Notes: generated by a model not told the origin, from the sequence alone. A stretch of DNA of 64,000 nucleotides from Actinomycetota bacterium (GCA_040881665.1 JBBECT010000004.1:878303-942302); one strand, 5' to 3'; counted from the stretch's first letter, positions 44,673 through 53,444 are shown. Translations and numbers: made by a program.

Positions 44673-46304
44673 ATGCAAGCGAGGCAACGTGACGTCGTGA
44701 TCATCGGAGGCGGCCACAACGGCCTCGCCTGTGCCGCCTACCTCGCGAAGGCCGGACTCGACGTCCTGGTCCTGGAGAGACGCTCGATCCTGGGCGGCGC
44801 AGCCGCCACGGAGGAGACGTGGCCGGGCTACCGGGTATCGTCCGCCTCGTACGTGGTCAGTCTCATGGCGCCGGAGATCATCTCGGAGCTCGATCTCAAG
44901 CGGTTCGGGTACAAGGTGTCGATCATCTCGCCGGACTACTTCGCTCCCTTCCCGGACGGATCGTCGCTCACCCTGTGGGGCGACCCTGTTCGGGACGCGG
45001 AGAACATCGCGAGGTTCTCCAAGCACGACGCAGCCGCGATGAAGGAGTTCGACCGCTACTTCTCCCACATCGGACCGCTGCTCAAGCAGCTCGAGTTCGT
45101 GATCCCGCCGAACCTCTCGATCCGAGAGCTGCCCCGATGGCTCTCCCTGGCGGCCCGCCTCAGGAACTGGACCGGGCGTGATGTGGCCGAGGTGGTGCGG
45201 CTCTTCACGATCAGCGCCGCCGACCTTCTCGACGAATGGTTCGAGGACGACCGCGTCAAGGGAGCTCTCGCGACTCAGGCCGTGATCGGCGCATGGCACG
45301 GGCCGATGACGCCTGGATCGGCGTACGTCCTCGTCCACCATTGGATGGGTGAGATCGACGGACATGATGGCGCGTGGGGCTGGGTTCATGGAGGCACGGG
45401 GGGAGTGAGTGCCGCCCTGGCGGCGGCCGCCTCCGCCGCCGGCGCCGAGATCCGCACGGACGCGCAGGTCGCGCGGGTGGCCATCTCGAACGGCCGCGCG
45501 GTCGGGGTGGAGCTCGCCGACGGCAGCACCATCCGAGCCGGGCGCGTCGTCTCGAACGCGCACCCGGTGACGACGTACCTGGACCTCGTCGGTGAGAGTC
45601 ACCTCCCGAGCGACATCGTGCGGAGCGTGAAGAACTACAAGACGAAGTCGGGGTCGGTGAAGGTGAACGTCGCCCTAGGCGAGCTTCCCCGCTTCCCCTC
45701 CTGGGATCAAGAAGGGGAGCTCCACTGCGGGATGGTGGCGATCTCCCCATCGATCGAGTACCTGGAGCGGGCCTGGGAGGACGCGAAGCATGGGCGGCCG
45801 TCGACGCATCCGTACGTCGAGGCGATGTTTCCCACCGCTCACGAGCCGGGCCTGGCCCCAGAGGGCAAGCACATCATGCTCGCCTTCACGCAGTTCGGTC
45901 CCTACGAGGTGAAGGATGGCTCCTGGGACACGGAGCGCGAGGCCTACGGCAAGCGCGTCATAGAGACGCTCGGCGAGTTCTCGCCGAACCTCGCGGGTGC
46001 CGTCGACGAGATGGAGGTGCTCGCTCCGCCGGACCTCGAGGAGCGGTTCGGCCTCGTCGGGGGGAACATCTTTCAGGGTGAGATGAGCCCGAGCCAGATG
46101 TTCTCGCTCCGGCCGATCCCGGGCTACGGGGACTACCGGACGCCGATCGCCGGGCTGTACCTCTGCGGCGGGGGCACACACCCCGGCGGCGGAGTCATGG
46201 CGATACCCGGGCGCAACGCGGCCCAGGTTGTGAAGCGGGACGCTGGGCGCGGTGGCCTGGTCGGGTCCTTGCGTTCCCTCGGGCGCGCCCGCAACGGCCG
46301 GTGA
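44673..46304 (+). CDS. FAD/NAD(P)-dependent oxidoreductase, phytoene-dehydrogenase-like (PYROXD2 type)
   Basis: The product has 543 residues. The dinucleotide motif is DVVIIGGGHNGLACAAYLAK (about residues 7-26), followed by LERRSILGGAAATEE. The C-terminal LCGGGTHPGGGVMAIPGRNA is the second FAD contact of the CrtI/PYROXD2 group. It lies 95 bases after the GcvT-like gene on the same strand and is probably co-transcribed, so an amine or amide redox step is more likely than carotenoid synthesis (inference from context). The ATG has GAGGAG upstream. Confidence 0.85.
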   Translation: MQARQRDVVIIGGGHNGLACAAYLAKAGLDVLVLERRSILGGAAATEETWPGYRVSSASYVVSLMAPEIISELDLKRFGYKVSIISPDYFAPFPDGSSLTLWGDPVRDAENIARFSKHDAAAMKEFDRYFSHIGPLLKQLEFVIPPNLSIRELPRWLSLAARLRNWTGRDVAEVVRLFTISAADLLDEWFEDDRVKGALATQAVIGAWHGPMTPGSAYVLVHHWMGEIDGHDGAWGWVHGGTGGVSAALAAAASAAGAEIRTDAQVARVAISNGRAVGVELADGSTIRAGRVVSNAHPVTTYLDLVGESHLPSDIVRSVKNYKTKSGSVKVNVALGELPRFPSWDQEGELHCGMVAISPSIEYLERAWEDAKHGRPSTHPYVEAMFPTAHEPGLAPEGKHIMLAFTQFGPYEVKDGSWDTEREAYGKRVIETLGEFSPNLAGAVDEMEVLAPPDLEERFGLVGGNIFQGEMSPSQMFSLRPIPGYGDYRTPIAGLYLCGGGTHPGGGVMAIPGRNAAQVVKRDAGRGGLVGSLRSLGRARNGR

Positions 46305-46378
46305 CACGCGGGCGGGGTCAACCGAGGATCGCTGCCCGGGGCTCGGCCCGCCGAGGCCCCCCGACCGCACCACGCATC

Positions 46379-46984
46379 TCACGTCTCGACGGGGCACCCC
46401 CGCACGATGCCGAGGGCGAATCCCGCGTACTCCCGTGCGATCTCCTCGATCGGCAGACGACCGCCGGCCCGGTACCACGTGCTCACAGCGGTGCTCATCG
46501 TCGCGATCGCGTATGTCGCGGTCTTGACGTCCGACGCGTCGAAGATCCCCTGCTCCGTGCCGCGGGCGATGAGCCCCTCGAAGATCGCCTGATGCCGGTC
46601 GCGCATCGCGATGATCCGCTCGCGGTTGTCCGGCTCCAGGGCGCGGATCTCGAAGTCGGTCACGAACGCATCCCGTGGATGCCGCCCATGGAAGAGTACG
46701 TGCGCCCGGACCCCCTCCGCGAGCTGCTCCGCGGTCCCCTCGGCGCCTTCGACCGCCTCGGACACCTCCGCCGTGAGCCTGCTCATCGTGCGCTCCATGA
46801 TCTCGACGAGCAGAACCTGCTTCGTGCTGTTGTGGTGGTAGAGCGATGACGTCTGCACGCCGACCGCGCTCGCGAGGTCACGCATCGACGTCCCGAAATA
46901 CCCTCTCTGCCAGAAGAGGTCGACCGCGGCATCGTAGATCTCCTGCTTCCGATCGCGCGGCGCGGCCGTGTCGCGGCGGCTCAT
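46379..46984 (-). CDS. TetR family regulator
   Basis: The product has 201 residues. The N-terminal helix-turn-helix reads RKQEIYDAAVDLFWQRGYFG, then TSMRDLASAVGVQTSSLYHH (about residues 12-51). The C-terminal ligand domain has the WYRAGGRLPIEEIAREYAGF ending common in acyl/amine-responsive TetR proteins. It converges with the PYROXD2-like gene. Palindromic or half sites at 43397 and about 47244 are candidate operators. Confidence 0.88.
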   Translation of the reverse strand: MSRRDTAAPRDRKQEIYDAAVDLFWQRGYFGTSMRDLASAVGVQTSSLYHHNSTKQVLLVEIMERTMSRLTAEVSEAVEGAEGTAEQLAEGVRAHVLFHGRHPRDAFVTDFEIRALEPDNRERIIAMRDRHQAIFEGLIARGTEQGIFDASDVKTATYAIATMSTAVSTWYRAGGRLPIEEIAREYAGFALGIVRGCPVET

Positions 46985-47039
46985 CGGCTCACTGTCGACG
47001 GGAGCATCGACCGAGCGGCTCCAGCTCCGCGGCCCGCGA

Positions 47040-47229
47040 TGCTAGTCCATCTTCGTCGAACGATGAGTGCGAAAGCCGCCTCCCAGAACGCTTCGTCGAC
47101 GACGGTTTCGGGGGGACAGAACCACACGTGGAATCGAGCGAAGATGTGTTCGTGGGTCAGCACGATGCCGAGATCCGCCGGCTTTATCGTGCCCAGCACC
47201 GCCTGCGCCTTTCCGATGACCGTGTCCAT
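47040..47229 (-). pseudogene. Phosphotriesterase-family hydrolase, N-terminal fragment
   Basis: From the ATG at 47229, the peptide GKAQAVLGTIKPADLGIVLT, then HEHIFARFHVWF, matches the N-terminus of phosphotriesterase-related amidohydrolases, including the HxH metal motif (HEH). After about 60 residues homology ends, while intact members have about 320-350. It is truncated next to the TetR gene. Confidence 0.6.
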
Positions 47230-47240
47230 GCCTCCCCCTA

Positions 47241-47256
47241 TCGAGTGTTCGTTAGA
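47241..47256 (-). promoter_or_regulatory. Possible second TetR site in a divergent promoter region
   Basis: On the minus strand this reads CTAACGAACACTC, sharing TAACGAAC and a following CG-rich half with the palindrome at 43397. It lies between the two divergent gene fragments (47229 minus, 47355 plus). Weak evidence. Confidence 0.3.
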
Positions 47257-47354
47257 CTCCACTATCGTGAGTGGTGTGGACGGGGTCAACGTTCCATCCT
47301 GATGGATACCGCGTCTGCGCCATCGTTCGGGCATTCACGCTCCGTGGAGGCGAG

Positions 47355-47553
47355 ATGACTGCGAACTCCTACGACGCGATCGTGATCGGCGGGGGACACA
47401 ACGGCCTCGTCGCCGCCGCCTACCTCGCGAGGTCCGGCGCTCGCGTGGTGGTCCTCGAAGCACGGCACAAGGCCGGGGGCGCGGCCGACACGAGCTCGCC
47501 GTTCCCCGACCTCCTCGACGTGCGGGTCACCAGGCTCTCCTACGTGCGGGAGC
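47355..47553 (+). pseudogene. FAD oxidoreductase N-terminal fragment (PYROXD2-like)
   Basis: The ATG follows GGAGGCG. SYDAIVIGGGHNGLVAAAYL, then ARSGARVVVLEARHKAGGAA, is the FAD-binding start of the same family as 44673-46304. After VTRLSYV the homology stops and the frame continues as unrelated residues. The missing 460 residues make it a remnant. The 265 bases after it contain only a GACC/AACT-type simple repeat and a weak promoter. Confidence 0.65.
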
Positions 47554-47689
47554 CGCTGGCCAGCTCGCCGGGTCCACCGGGTGAGTGCATTCCCCCTGCT
47601 CAGGGTGGTGTGGGTGGTCGGGTCCTTACCGCGTGGGTGCTCCTCGAGAGGGCCGGCACGGCGCAGGTCACCGGGGTTTCGAGTACACC

Positions 47690-47736
47690 CCACCGACCGA
47701 CCAACTGACCAACCGACCGACTGACTTACTTACATA
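47690..47736. repeat. Degenerate tetranucleotide repeat
   Basis: A run of GACC, AACT, AACC, GACT and TTAC units lies after the FAD oxidoreductase fragment and before the gene at 47819. This low-complexity DNA is unlike the surrounding sequence and may mark a recombination junction. Confidence 0.6.
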
Positions 47737-47764
47737 CGCGAAGTCGCTTGACAGGTTGTGCAAC

Positions 47765-47794
47765 TTGCGGGCCTGCGTGGTGGAGACGTATAGT
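47765..47794 (+). promoter_or_regulatory. Possible promoter of the membrane-protein gene
   Basis: A TATAGT box at 47789-47794 lies 18 bases after TTGCGG (47765-47770) and 24 bases before the gene start at 47819. The -10 match is good and the -35 match is partial. Confidence 0.35.
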
Positions 47795-47818
47795 CGCGCC
47801 GTAACGAGAGGGGTTCAG

Positions 47819-48319
47819 ATGGCCACTGCAGATGTGCCGCGAACCGCTGTTGACAACGAGCCGATGCTTCGCTGGGGATCCTGGCTGATGGTGATCGCCG
47901 CCGTCGGATTCATCGGCTATGGCCTGCTCTTCTTCATCCGCAACTTCACCGATAGCTTCCTCGAGCTGGGGATCGGTCCGAACGAGGTGAACGTTGGGAA
48001 GACGCAGATCCAGCAGTTCAGTCCGTCGCTGTACGAATACATCAGCCACCTACAGATCGCGCTCTCAGGCTTCATCGCGGCGACCGGGCTCGCTGTCGTC
48101 TTTCTCGTTGCCTACGGTGTGAGGCGTCGTTACGGGTGGGCGTGGATCGGCGCGGTCGCCTCGCCGGTGCTGGCTCTACTGGTTGCGTTGCCCGCCCATT
48201 ACCCGAACGACTTCGACACGTTGGGCCATCTCGGGCTGATCTACTTGGCGACGCTGATCTTCGTCATCGGTGCCGTCATGAGCGGCAAAGCGATCTTGGA
48301 CTCGCGGAAGGAGCCGTAG
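47819..48319 (+). CDS. Membrane protein, four predicted helices, unknown function
   Basis: The product has 166 residues. Hydrophobic segments lie at about residues 22-40 (WLMVIAAVGFIGYGLLFFI), 78-100, 110-127 and 136-157, with an extracytoplasmic loop after the first. The ATG follows GAGAGGGG. No family is recognised. The codon use and GC look slightly lower than in neighbours. Confidence 0.6.
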   Translation: MATADVPRTAVDNEPMLRWGSWLMVIAAVGFIGYGLLFFIRNFTDSFLELGIGPNEVNVGKTQIQQFSPSLYEYISHLQIALSGFIAATGLAVVFLVAYGVRRRYGWAWIGAVASPVLALLVALPAHYPNDFDTLGHLGLIYLATLIFVIGAVMSGKAILDSRKEP

Positions 48320-48369
48320 CGGCGACGATCGTGGGGGCGGGAACCGTCGGGGCTCTGCCTGAGCCGGTG

Positions 48370-48640
48370 TTCGTCGCTCTTACGGGTCTCTACCGATACT
48401 CCAGGCGGTCCTCGACCACCCGAAGGGTCGACCTCGGTCGCTCAGCGTGGAGGCGCTCCTCGTCGCGTTCTACCTGAACGGGATCCGTCGCCACCACAAG
48501 AGCCACGTCGTCGAACTAGCCCGCATCCTGAACTCGCTCTCCTCCGACCAGCTCGACGCGCTCGGCGTGAGGAAGTGGAACCCGACCGAGGCTTACGACC
48601 GGACCGACCGGTTCCTCCCGAGGCCTCCCCTGGTTGCGGG
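48370..48640 (+). pseudogene. Transposase N-terminal fragment (other family)
   Basis: One frame reads PILQAVLDHPKGRPRSLSVE, then ALLVAFYLNGIRRHHKSHVV, and ARILNSLSSDQLDALGVRKW. This composition and domain order look like the N-terminus of a transposase that precedes a catalytic domain. The frame loses sense after DRTDRFLPRPP. It has no start and is a remnant in the 480-base gap between genes. The family is not one of the other elements in this window. Confidence 0.4.
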
Positions 48641-48801
48641 ACGAGCGTGCATCGCCTTTTCCGTCCGTCACCGTCGTCGCGCGCCGCCGTCCCTTCGCTG
48701 CGATGCGCGCGCCCCGGTCATCGGACCCGCTAGGTGACTGTTCCAAGGGGTAGGCTGGCGTGGTTCACGCCGCCCCGCCGCTCCTGTAGAAACGCCTCAA
48801 G

Positions 48802-51546
48802 GTGGCCCCAGTCGCGATCATCGGGCGAGCCGAGGAGCTCGCTGCCATCGCCCGCTTCTTCGAGGATGCGCGTCCGGGGTCAAGCGCGCTGGTGCTCGAG
48901 GGCGACGCCGGGATCGGCAAGACGACGCTCTGGCGCGAAGCTGTTCGGCTCGCGGAGCGCACAAGCCTCATCCTGTCGTCGCGGGCATCCGAAGCCGAGG
49001 CGAGGATGTCGTTCGCGGTCCTCGGCGACCTTCTGACTCCCGTGCTGGAAGGGCCGATGGCCGAGCTGCCCGCCGGCCAGCGGAACGCCCTCGAGGCCGC
49101 CTTGCTGTTGGGGTCGCCGGGTCCCACCCGTCCAGATGCCCGAGCGGTTTCCCTCGCGGTCCTCGGGGTGCTGCGGGCACTTGCCTCCGGCGCCCCGCTC
49201 ACGATCGCGGTCGACGACGCGCAGTGGATAGATGCCCCGTCGGCCCGCGCGCTCGCGTTCGCGCTACGTCGCCTCGAGGACGAGCCCGTGACGCTCGTCG
49301 CGGCGACGCGATCCCCGACCGGCGCGTCCGATTTGCTGGACCTCATGGGCTCGCTCCGGGACGGCGTCGATCGACTGACGATCGGTCCGATCGCCCGCGT
49401 GCCGCTCGGACGGCTGCTCCGTCAACGACTGGAGGACGATGTCGCTTCGCCGCTGGTGCAACGGATCCACGAGGCCTCGGGCGGCAATCCGTTCTTCGCG
49501 CTCGAGATCGGTCGAGCGCTCGAGGGTGCAGACGCGCTCCTGACGCCGGGGGAGCCATTGCCGGTGCCGGCGGACCTCCGCGAGCTCCTCCGCCGCAGGC
49601 TGAGGGCGCTTCCTCGATCCACGCGCGATGCCCTCCTCGTCGCTGCGAGCTCCGCGCAACGCACGGTACCGCTCGTCGAGAAAGTCAAGGGATCGGCCAC
49701 GGGGCTGGCCGAGGCGGAGGACGCGGGGATCGTCCTGGTGCGCGGCACGTCGATCGAGTTCACGCATCCGCTCTTCGCGTCGACGGTCTACGAGAGCGCG
49801 TCCACGGGCGATCGACGCGCCGCGCACGCCGGGCTAGCGAACGCCGTGAAGGATCCCGAGGAACGAGCGCGGCACCTGGCGCTCTGTTCGACCGGACCGA
49901 GCGAAGAGGTCGCCCGTGTCCTCGAGGAGGCGGGCGATCGCGCAGTGGCGAGGGGGGCTCCGCTCGGCGCCACCGAGCTCTACGGGCTGGCTGCCACCCT
50001 CACCCCTCCGCAGGAGGCCGACAGCCTCCAGATGCGACGCCTCCGGTCCGCACAAACCCTCTTCGCCGCCGGAGATACGCGCGGCGCCCGCGAGCTCGTC
50101 GAGCAGATCCTTGCCGAGACGGTACCGGGCCTCGTTCGCGCGCAGACGATGTACTCCCTCTCATTCATGAGCTGGAACGACCTCCCTCGCGTGAAGGGGT
50201 TGCTCGAGCTGGCCTTCGAGGAGATCGATGGGAACGGCTACATCCGAGGACTGATCCTTGCGGACCTGGCGTGGGTCGAGCTCGGCGCCTGTGATCCGGC
50301 ATCGGCCCTGCCGTGGGCGAAGGCCGCCGTCGAGCTGGCGGAAGAGGTGAACGATCCGTTCCTGCTCCGAAGCGCGCTGGCGGCCCTGGCCTCCGTCGAG
50401 GCTGTCCTCGGTCACGACCCCGCCGACCTCCTCGATCGAGGCATCTCCAAGGAGGGCTCGCTCGCGTACGGCGAGGTGACGACACCGCGGACCTGCCTCG
50501 GACGGTTCCAGCTGTGGAAGGGCGCGCTCGACGCGGCACGAGACACGCTGCACGTCGAGCTCGAGCGATACCTCGAGCAGGGCCACGAGTCGGCGTCATG
50601 GGACGTGCGGGCGTCGCTCGCTGAGGTGGAACACCGTGCCGGACATTGGCGGCTCGCCGCCGACCACGCCCTCGAAGCACGGGAGATCGTGCTCGAGGCG
50701 GGCTGGATCGATGTGCTGGGCGAGGTCGCAGCCGTGAAGGCGGCGATCGAGGCCGCGACAGGGAGAGTCGAGGAAGCTCGCGACGATGGCATCGAAGCCC
50801 TTGCTGCGTGTGAGCGGACGGCAGACCGCTGGAACGAGATCAGGGCGCGCGCGGCCTTGGGCTTCCTCGAGGTGTCGCTCGGGGACGCCGCGGCAGCGCA
50901 CGCCTGGCTCGCTCCGGCAACCGAGATGACGGAGCGGATGGACCTTCGGGAGCCCGGAGCCTTCCCGTTCGTGTCCGACGAGATCGAAGCGCTCGTGGCA
51001 CTCGGTGAGCTCGAGCCCGCCGAACGGCTCACCGACCGGTTGGACGACCACGGGCGGGCGCTCGACCGCCCGCTGGCGCTCGCGACGGCCGCCCGGTGCC
51101 GCGGCCTGGTCGCCGGGGCGCGGGGAGATCTCGAAGGGGCCGAAGCGCATCTGCAGCGATCCCTCCACGAGCACTCGCGGACGCAGCACCCCTTGGAGCT
51201 CGGACGGACGCTGCTGGTGGGGGGCTCGGTGCGCCGGCGGATGCGCCAGAAGAAGGGCGCGCGCGACCTCCTTCAGCAGGCGCTCATGACATTCGAGGAA
51301 CTGGGCGCGCCGTTGTGGTCGCAGCGGGCCCAAGGTGAGCTCGCGAGGATCGGAGGCCGGGCACCCTTCTCGACTGCGCTCACCCCCACGGAGGCGCAGA
51401 TCGCACGCCTCGTCGCCGAGGGGAAAACGAACCGTGAGGTCGCCGAGGCCCTCTTCGTGAGCGTGCACACCGTCGAAGCCAACCTGACGCGCATCTACCG
51501 GAAGTTGGACGTGCGCTCGAGGACCGAGCTCGCGAGGAAGCTCTAG
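48802..51546 (+). CDS. LAL-type LuxR regulator (AAA ATPase plus HTH)
   Basis: The product has 914 residues. The N-terminal ATPase domain has Walker A GDAGIGKTT (residues 34-42) and a Walker B-like LTIAVDDAQWID near 133-144. The middle is TPR-like helical repeats. The C-terminal 60 residues are a LuxR helix-turn-helix (LTPTEAQIARLVAEGKTNRE, then VAEALFVSVHTVEANLTRIY). These large ATP-dependent regulators usually respond to a small ligand. The GTG start gives the normal N-terminus. It is a single gene with no operon partner. Confidence 0.9.
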   Translation: MAPVAIIGRAEELAAIARFFEDARPGSSALVLEGDAGIGKTTLWREAVRLAERTSLILSSRASEAEARMSFAVLGDLLTPVLEGPMAELPAGQRNALEAALLLGSPGPTRPDARAVSLAVLGVLRALASGAPLTIAVDDAQWIDAPSARALAFALRRLEDEPVTLVAATRSPTGASDLLDLMGSLRDGVDRLTIGPIARVPLGRLLRQRLEDDVASPLVQRIHEASGGNPFFALEIGRALEGADALLTPGEPLPVPADLRELLRRRLRALPRSTRDALLVAASSAQRTVPLVEKVKGSATGLAEAEDAGIVLVRGTSIEFTHPLFASTVYESASTGDRRAAHAGLANAVKDPEERARHLALCSTGPSEEVARVLEEAGDRAVARGAPLGATELYGLAATLTPPQEADSLQMRRLRSAQTLFAAGDTRGARELVEQILAETVPGLVRAQTMYSLSFMSWNDLPRVKGLLELAFEEIDGNGYIRGLILADLAWVELGACDPASALPWAKAAVELAEEVNDPFLLRSALAALASVEAVLGHDPADLLDRGISKEGSLAYGEVTTPRTCLGRFQLWKGALDAARDTLHVELERYLEQGHESASWDVRASLAEVEHRAGHWRLAADHALEAREIVLEAGWIDVLGEVAAVKAAIEAATGRVEEARDDGIEALAACERTADRWNEIRARAALGFLEVSLGDAAAAHAWLAPATEMTERMDLREPGAFPFVSDEIEALVALGELEPAERLTDRLDDHGRALDRPLALATAARCRGLVAGARGDLEGAEAHLQRSLHEHSRTQHPLELGRTLLVGGSVRRRMRQKKGARDLLQQALMTFEELGAPLWSQRAQGELARIGGRAPFSTALTPTEAQIARLVAEGKTNREVAEALFVSVHTVEANLTRIYRKLDVRSRTELARKL

Positions 51547-51627
51547 AAACGTAGGGGTTTCCGGGATTCCTCTCCTAATGCTGCTCCCTAGGGTCGGCTT
51601 CCCGGCCCCAGACTAAGGGAGAGAGTT

Positions 51628-52362
51628 ATGCGGAAGGTGCTGGTTACCTGGGCAGCACTCGCGATCGTGCTGTCGGTGAGTCCATCCGTCGGCGCTGTCA
51701 ATGGCGGCTTGGACGGCAACGCGCATCCGAACGTGGGCGTGATGATCGTTGCGGACAGCAACGGCGACTGGTTTGAGTTCTGCGGCGGCGTGTTGATTTC
51801 GTCAACGGAGTTCCTTACCAACTACAACTGCCCCGGCGCCGTTGCGTTCGCGCAATCGATCGGCGGCCACGCGGAGATCACGTTCGACCCAGTCGCCTGG
51901 CCCCCCAAGGAGGCGAGGTGGCGGACAGTCGAAGCCGGCTACATCCACCCGGACGCGAACCCCAAGAACGGCACCAACCTCTACGGGATCGCCGTGCTCG
52001 CCACCCCCGTCCGAGGGATTACACCAGCCGAGCTCCCCACGCTGCAGCAGCTCGCGTCGATCAAGAAAACGCAGCGGCTTACCGTCGTCGGCTACGGCTC
52101 GGACCCCGCTGTCCGACGGTCCGCGACGGCGACGATCGCGGCGATTGATCCCGGCACGATCGCGGTCCTGAATAACGCGAAGGCGACCGGGCAAGGTGGC
52201 GTGTGCGGAGACGGGGGCGCCCCGTATTTCCTCGGGGATTCCAACGTCGTGGTCGCCGTGGCCGACGGCGAGGTCGGGAGGTGCAACGCGATCTCGTGGG
52301 CGTTCAGGAACGACACGGAGACCGCACGCTCGTTCCTGGACGACTTCGTCAGCGTGCCGTAA
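51628..52362 (+). CDS. Secreted trypsin-like protein without catalytic triad
   Basis: The product has 244 residues. A signal peptide (MRKVLVTWAALAIVLSVSPS) is followed by the trypsin-fold start AVNGGLDGNAHPNVG. The positions of the triad are all changed: the His site FLTAAHC is FLTNYNC, the Asp segment is LYGIAVL, and the Ser site GDSGGP is GDGGAP. The rest of the fold (CGGVLIS, VVGYGSD, the Cys pairs) is kept. It is therefore probably a non-proteolytic binding protein or inhibitor. The ATG has GGGAGAG upstream. Confidence 0.75.
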   Translation: MRKVLVTWAALAIVLSVSPSVGAVNGGLDGNAHPNVGVMIVADSNGDWFEFCGGVLISSTEFLTNYNCPGAVAFAQSIGGHAEITFDPVAWPPKEARWRTVEAGYIHPDANPKNGTNLYGIAVLATPVRGITPAELPTLQQLASIKKTQRLTVVGYGSDPAVRRSATATIAAIDPGTIAVLNNAKATGQGGVCGDGGAPYFLGDSNVVVAVADGEVGRCNAISWAFRNDTETARSFLDDFVSVP

Positions 52363-52470
52363 CGGCACGCTGACCGAGGAGCGGCGACGGCGTTGGCCGC
52401 TGGGGTGGCCAACGCCGTCGCCCCGCCCTCGCCAGGAGCCGGCATGGCTTGATTGAAGGAGGTCTTCGGG

Positions 52471-53208
52471 ATGACGACGAAACAGGTCGAGCCCGATCTC
52501 GATTCGCGGAGGGATCAGGAAATCAGACAGGAGCAGGCCCGCCGGCGACGCAGGATCGGGGCGTTCGCCCTGGCAGCGGTGATCGGTGTAGCAGCGGTCG
52601 CGCTTCTCCTGGTGATACGTCCAGGGCAGGACACGATCACACCGGCGAACGAACCCTCGGTGATCAACCCGGTGGATCCTTCAGCGGTGGCGGTCGCCAC
52701 GAGGTTTGTCGAGGCATTCGGTGCTTTCGACGGTAAGGAGGCGATTACCTATCTGGCCGATAACCCATACCTCGAGATGGACGCAACCACCCCGGAGGAA
52801 GTGCCAGCGTTCACCTCCTTCCTCGAAGCTCAGGGCTACGAACAGATCCCCGTCGGAGGATGCTCTGTAACGGGTAGCTCCGCCTCTGGCACCGCGGTGC
52901 GTTGCCGGTTCAATTGGCACGCCATCAGGTCCGACGAGATCGGACTGGGTCCCTACCCCGGCTTCTGGGATCTCACCGTTCGTGATGGAGAGATCGGTTC
53001 CGTGTCCCTGTATTGGGAGATCAAGAAGTTCTCGCCGCAGATGTGGGAGCCTTTCAGAAACTGGGTGTCCTCGACGTATCCGAAAAACTTCGCGGTGATG
53101 TACGTCGACTCGGGGTCCAACTTCCGGCTCACCGAGGAGTCGATCGGGCTCTGGGAGCTACGCACCAAGGAGTACGTGGAGAAAGTGAATCAGGGAAACG
53201 CGGGGTAG
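52471..53208 (+). CDS. Membrane-anchored protein, unknown function
   Basis: The product has 245 residues. A charged cytoplasmic N-terminus (QARRRRRIG) is followed by one transmembrane helix (AFALAAVIGVAAVALLLVI) at about 37-55. The extracytoplasmic domain (AVATRFVEAFGAFDGKEAIT and later FWDLTVRDGEIGSVSLYW) has a helix-then-sheet pattern like SnoaL/NTF2-type cone folds. The ATG at 52471 has AAGGAGG 10 bases upstream; a TTG at 52453 is less likely. The stop is directly followed by mobile-element repeat copy B. Confidence 0.6.
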   Translation: MTTKQVEPDLDSRRDQEIRQEQARRRRRIGAFALAAVIGVAAVALLLVIRPGQDTITPANEPSVINPVDPSAVAVATRFVEAFGAFDGKEAITYLADNPYLEMDATTPEEVPAFTSFLEAQGYEQIPVGGCSVTGSSASGTAVRCRFNWHAIRSDEIGLGPYPGFWDLTVRDGEIGSVSLYWEIKKFSPQMWEPFRNWVSSTYPKNFAVMYVDSGSNFRLTEESIGLWELRTKEYVEKVNQGNAG

Positions 53209-53215
53209 TGAATCG

Positions 53216-53306
53216 CTGCTGTGGGAGGTACCCCTCTTAACCTGTGGGAGTTCCTCCAGAAGAGTGGGAAGCCGTGTGGTGAGGGAGTTCTGAGAACACC
53301 CCACTG
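53216..53306. repeat. Mobile-element terminal repeat region (copy B)
   Basis: It matches copy A (26152-26240) over about 85 bases: CTGTGGGAGGTACC, CTCTTAACCTGTGGGAG, TCCTCCAGAAG, and then GAGGGAGTTCTGAGAACACC. The end is the complement of the TGGGGTGTTCTC terminus seen at 19149 and 26244. The element body is not present here. Confidence 0.65.
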
Positions 53307-53307
53307 C

Positions 53308-53444
53308 TTACGATTGGCGAGCGAGTGATCAGCCGCGCGAACGTGCGCCGCGACGACCGGCGAGACGAGAACCGGCGCGTCGGACCGATCACGAACGCGC
53401 TCGCCCACGCCCCGAGATGGCTCGGGTACAACCTCGGGGCCTAG
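53308..53444 (+). pseudogene. Short C-terminal remnant, unidentified
   Basis: A plus-strand frame (LTIGERVISRANVRRDDRR and then GPITNALAHAPRWLGYNLGA, stop at 53444) has protein-like composition but no start or family. The rest of the 390-base gap between 53209 and 53597 contains repeat copy B and nothing else recognised. Confidence 0.25.

Noticed and set aside
44673-46304. Carotenoid biosynthesis (phytoene desaturase)
   Set aside because: The fold is shared, but no crtB-type gene is nearby and the context is amine and one-carbon catabolism.
47690-47736. A possible CRISPR-like or minisatellite repeat
   Set aside because: The units are 4 bases and degenerate, with no spacer pattern; it is simple-sequence DNA.
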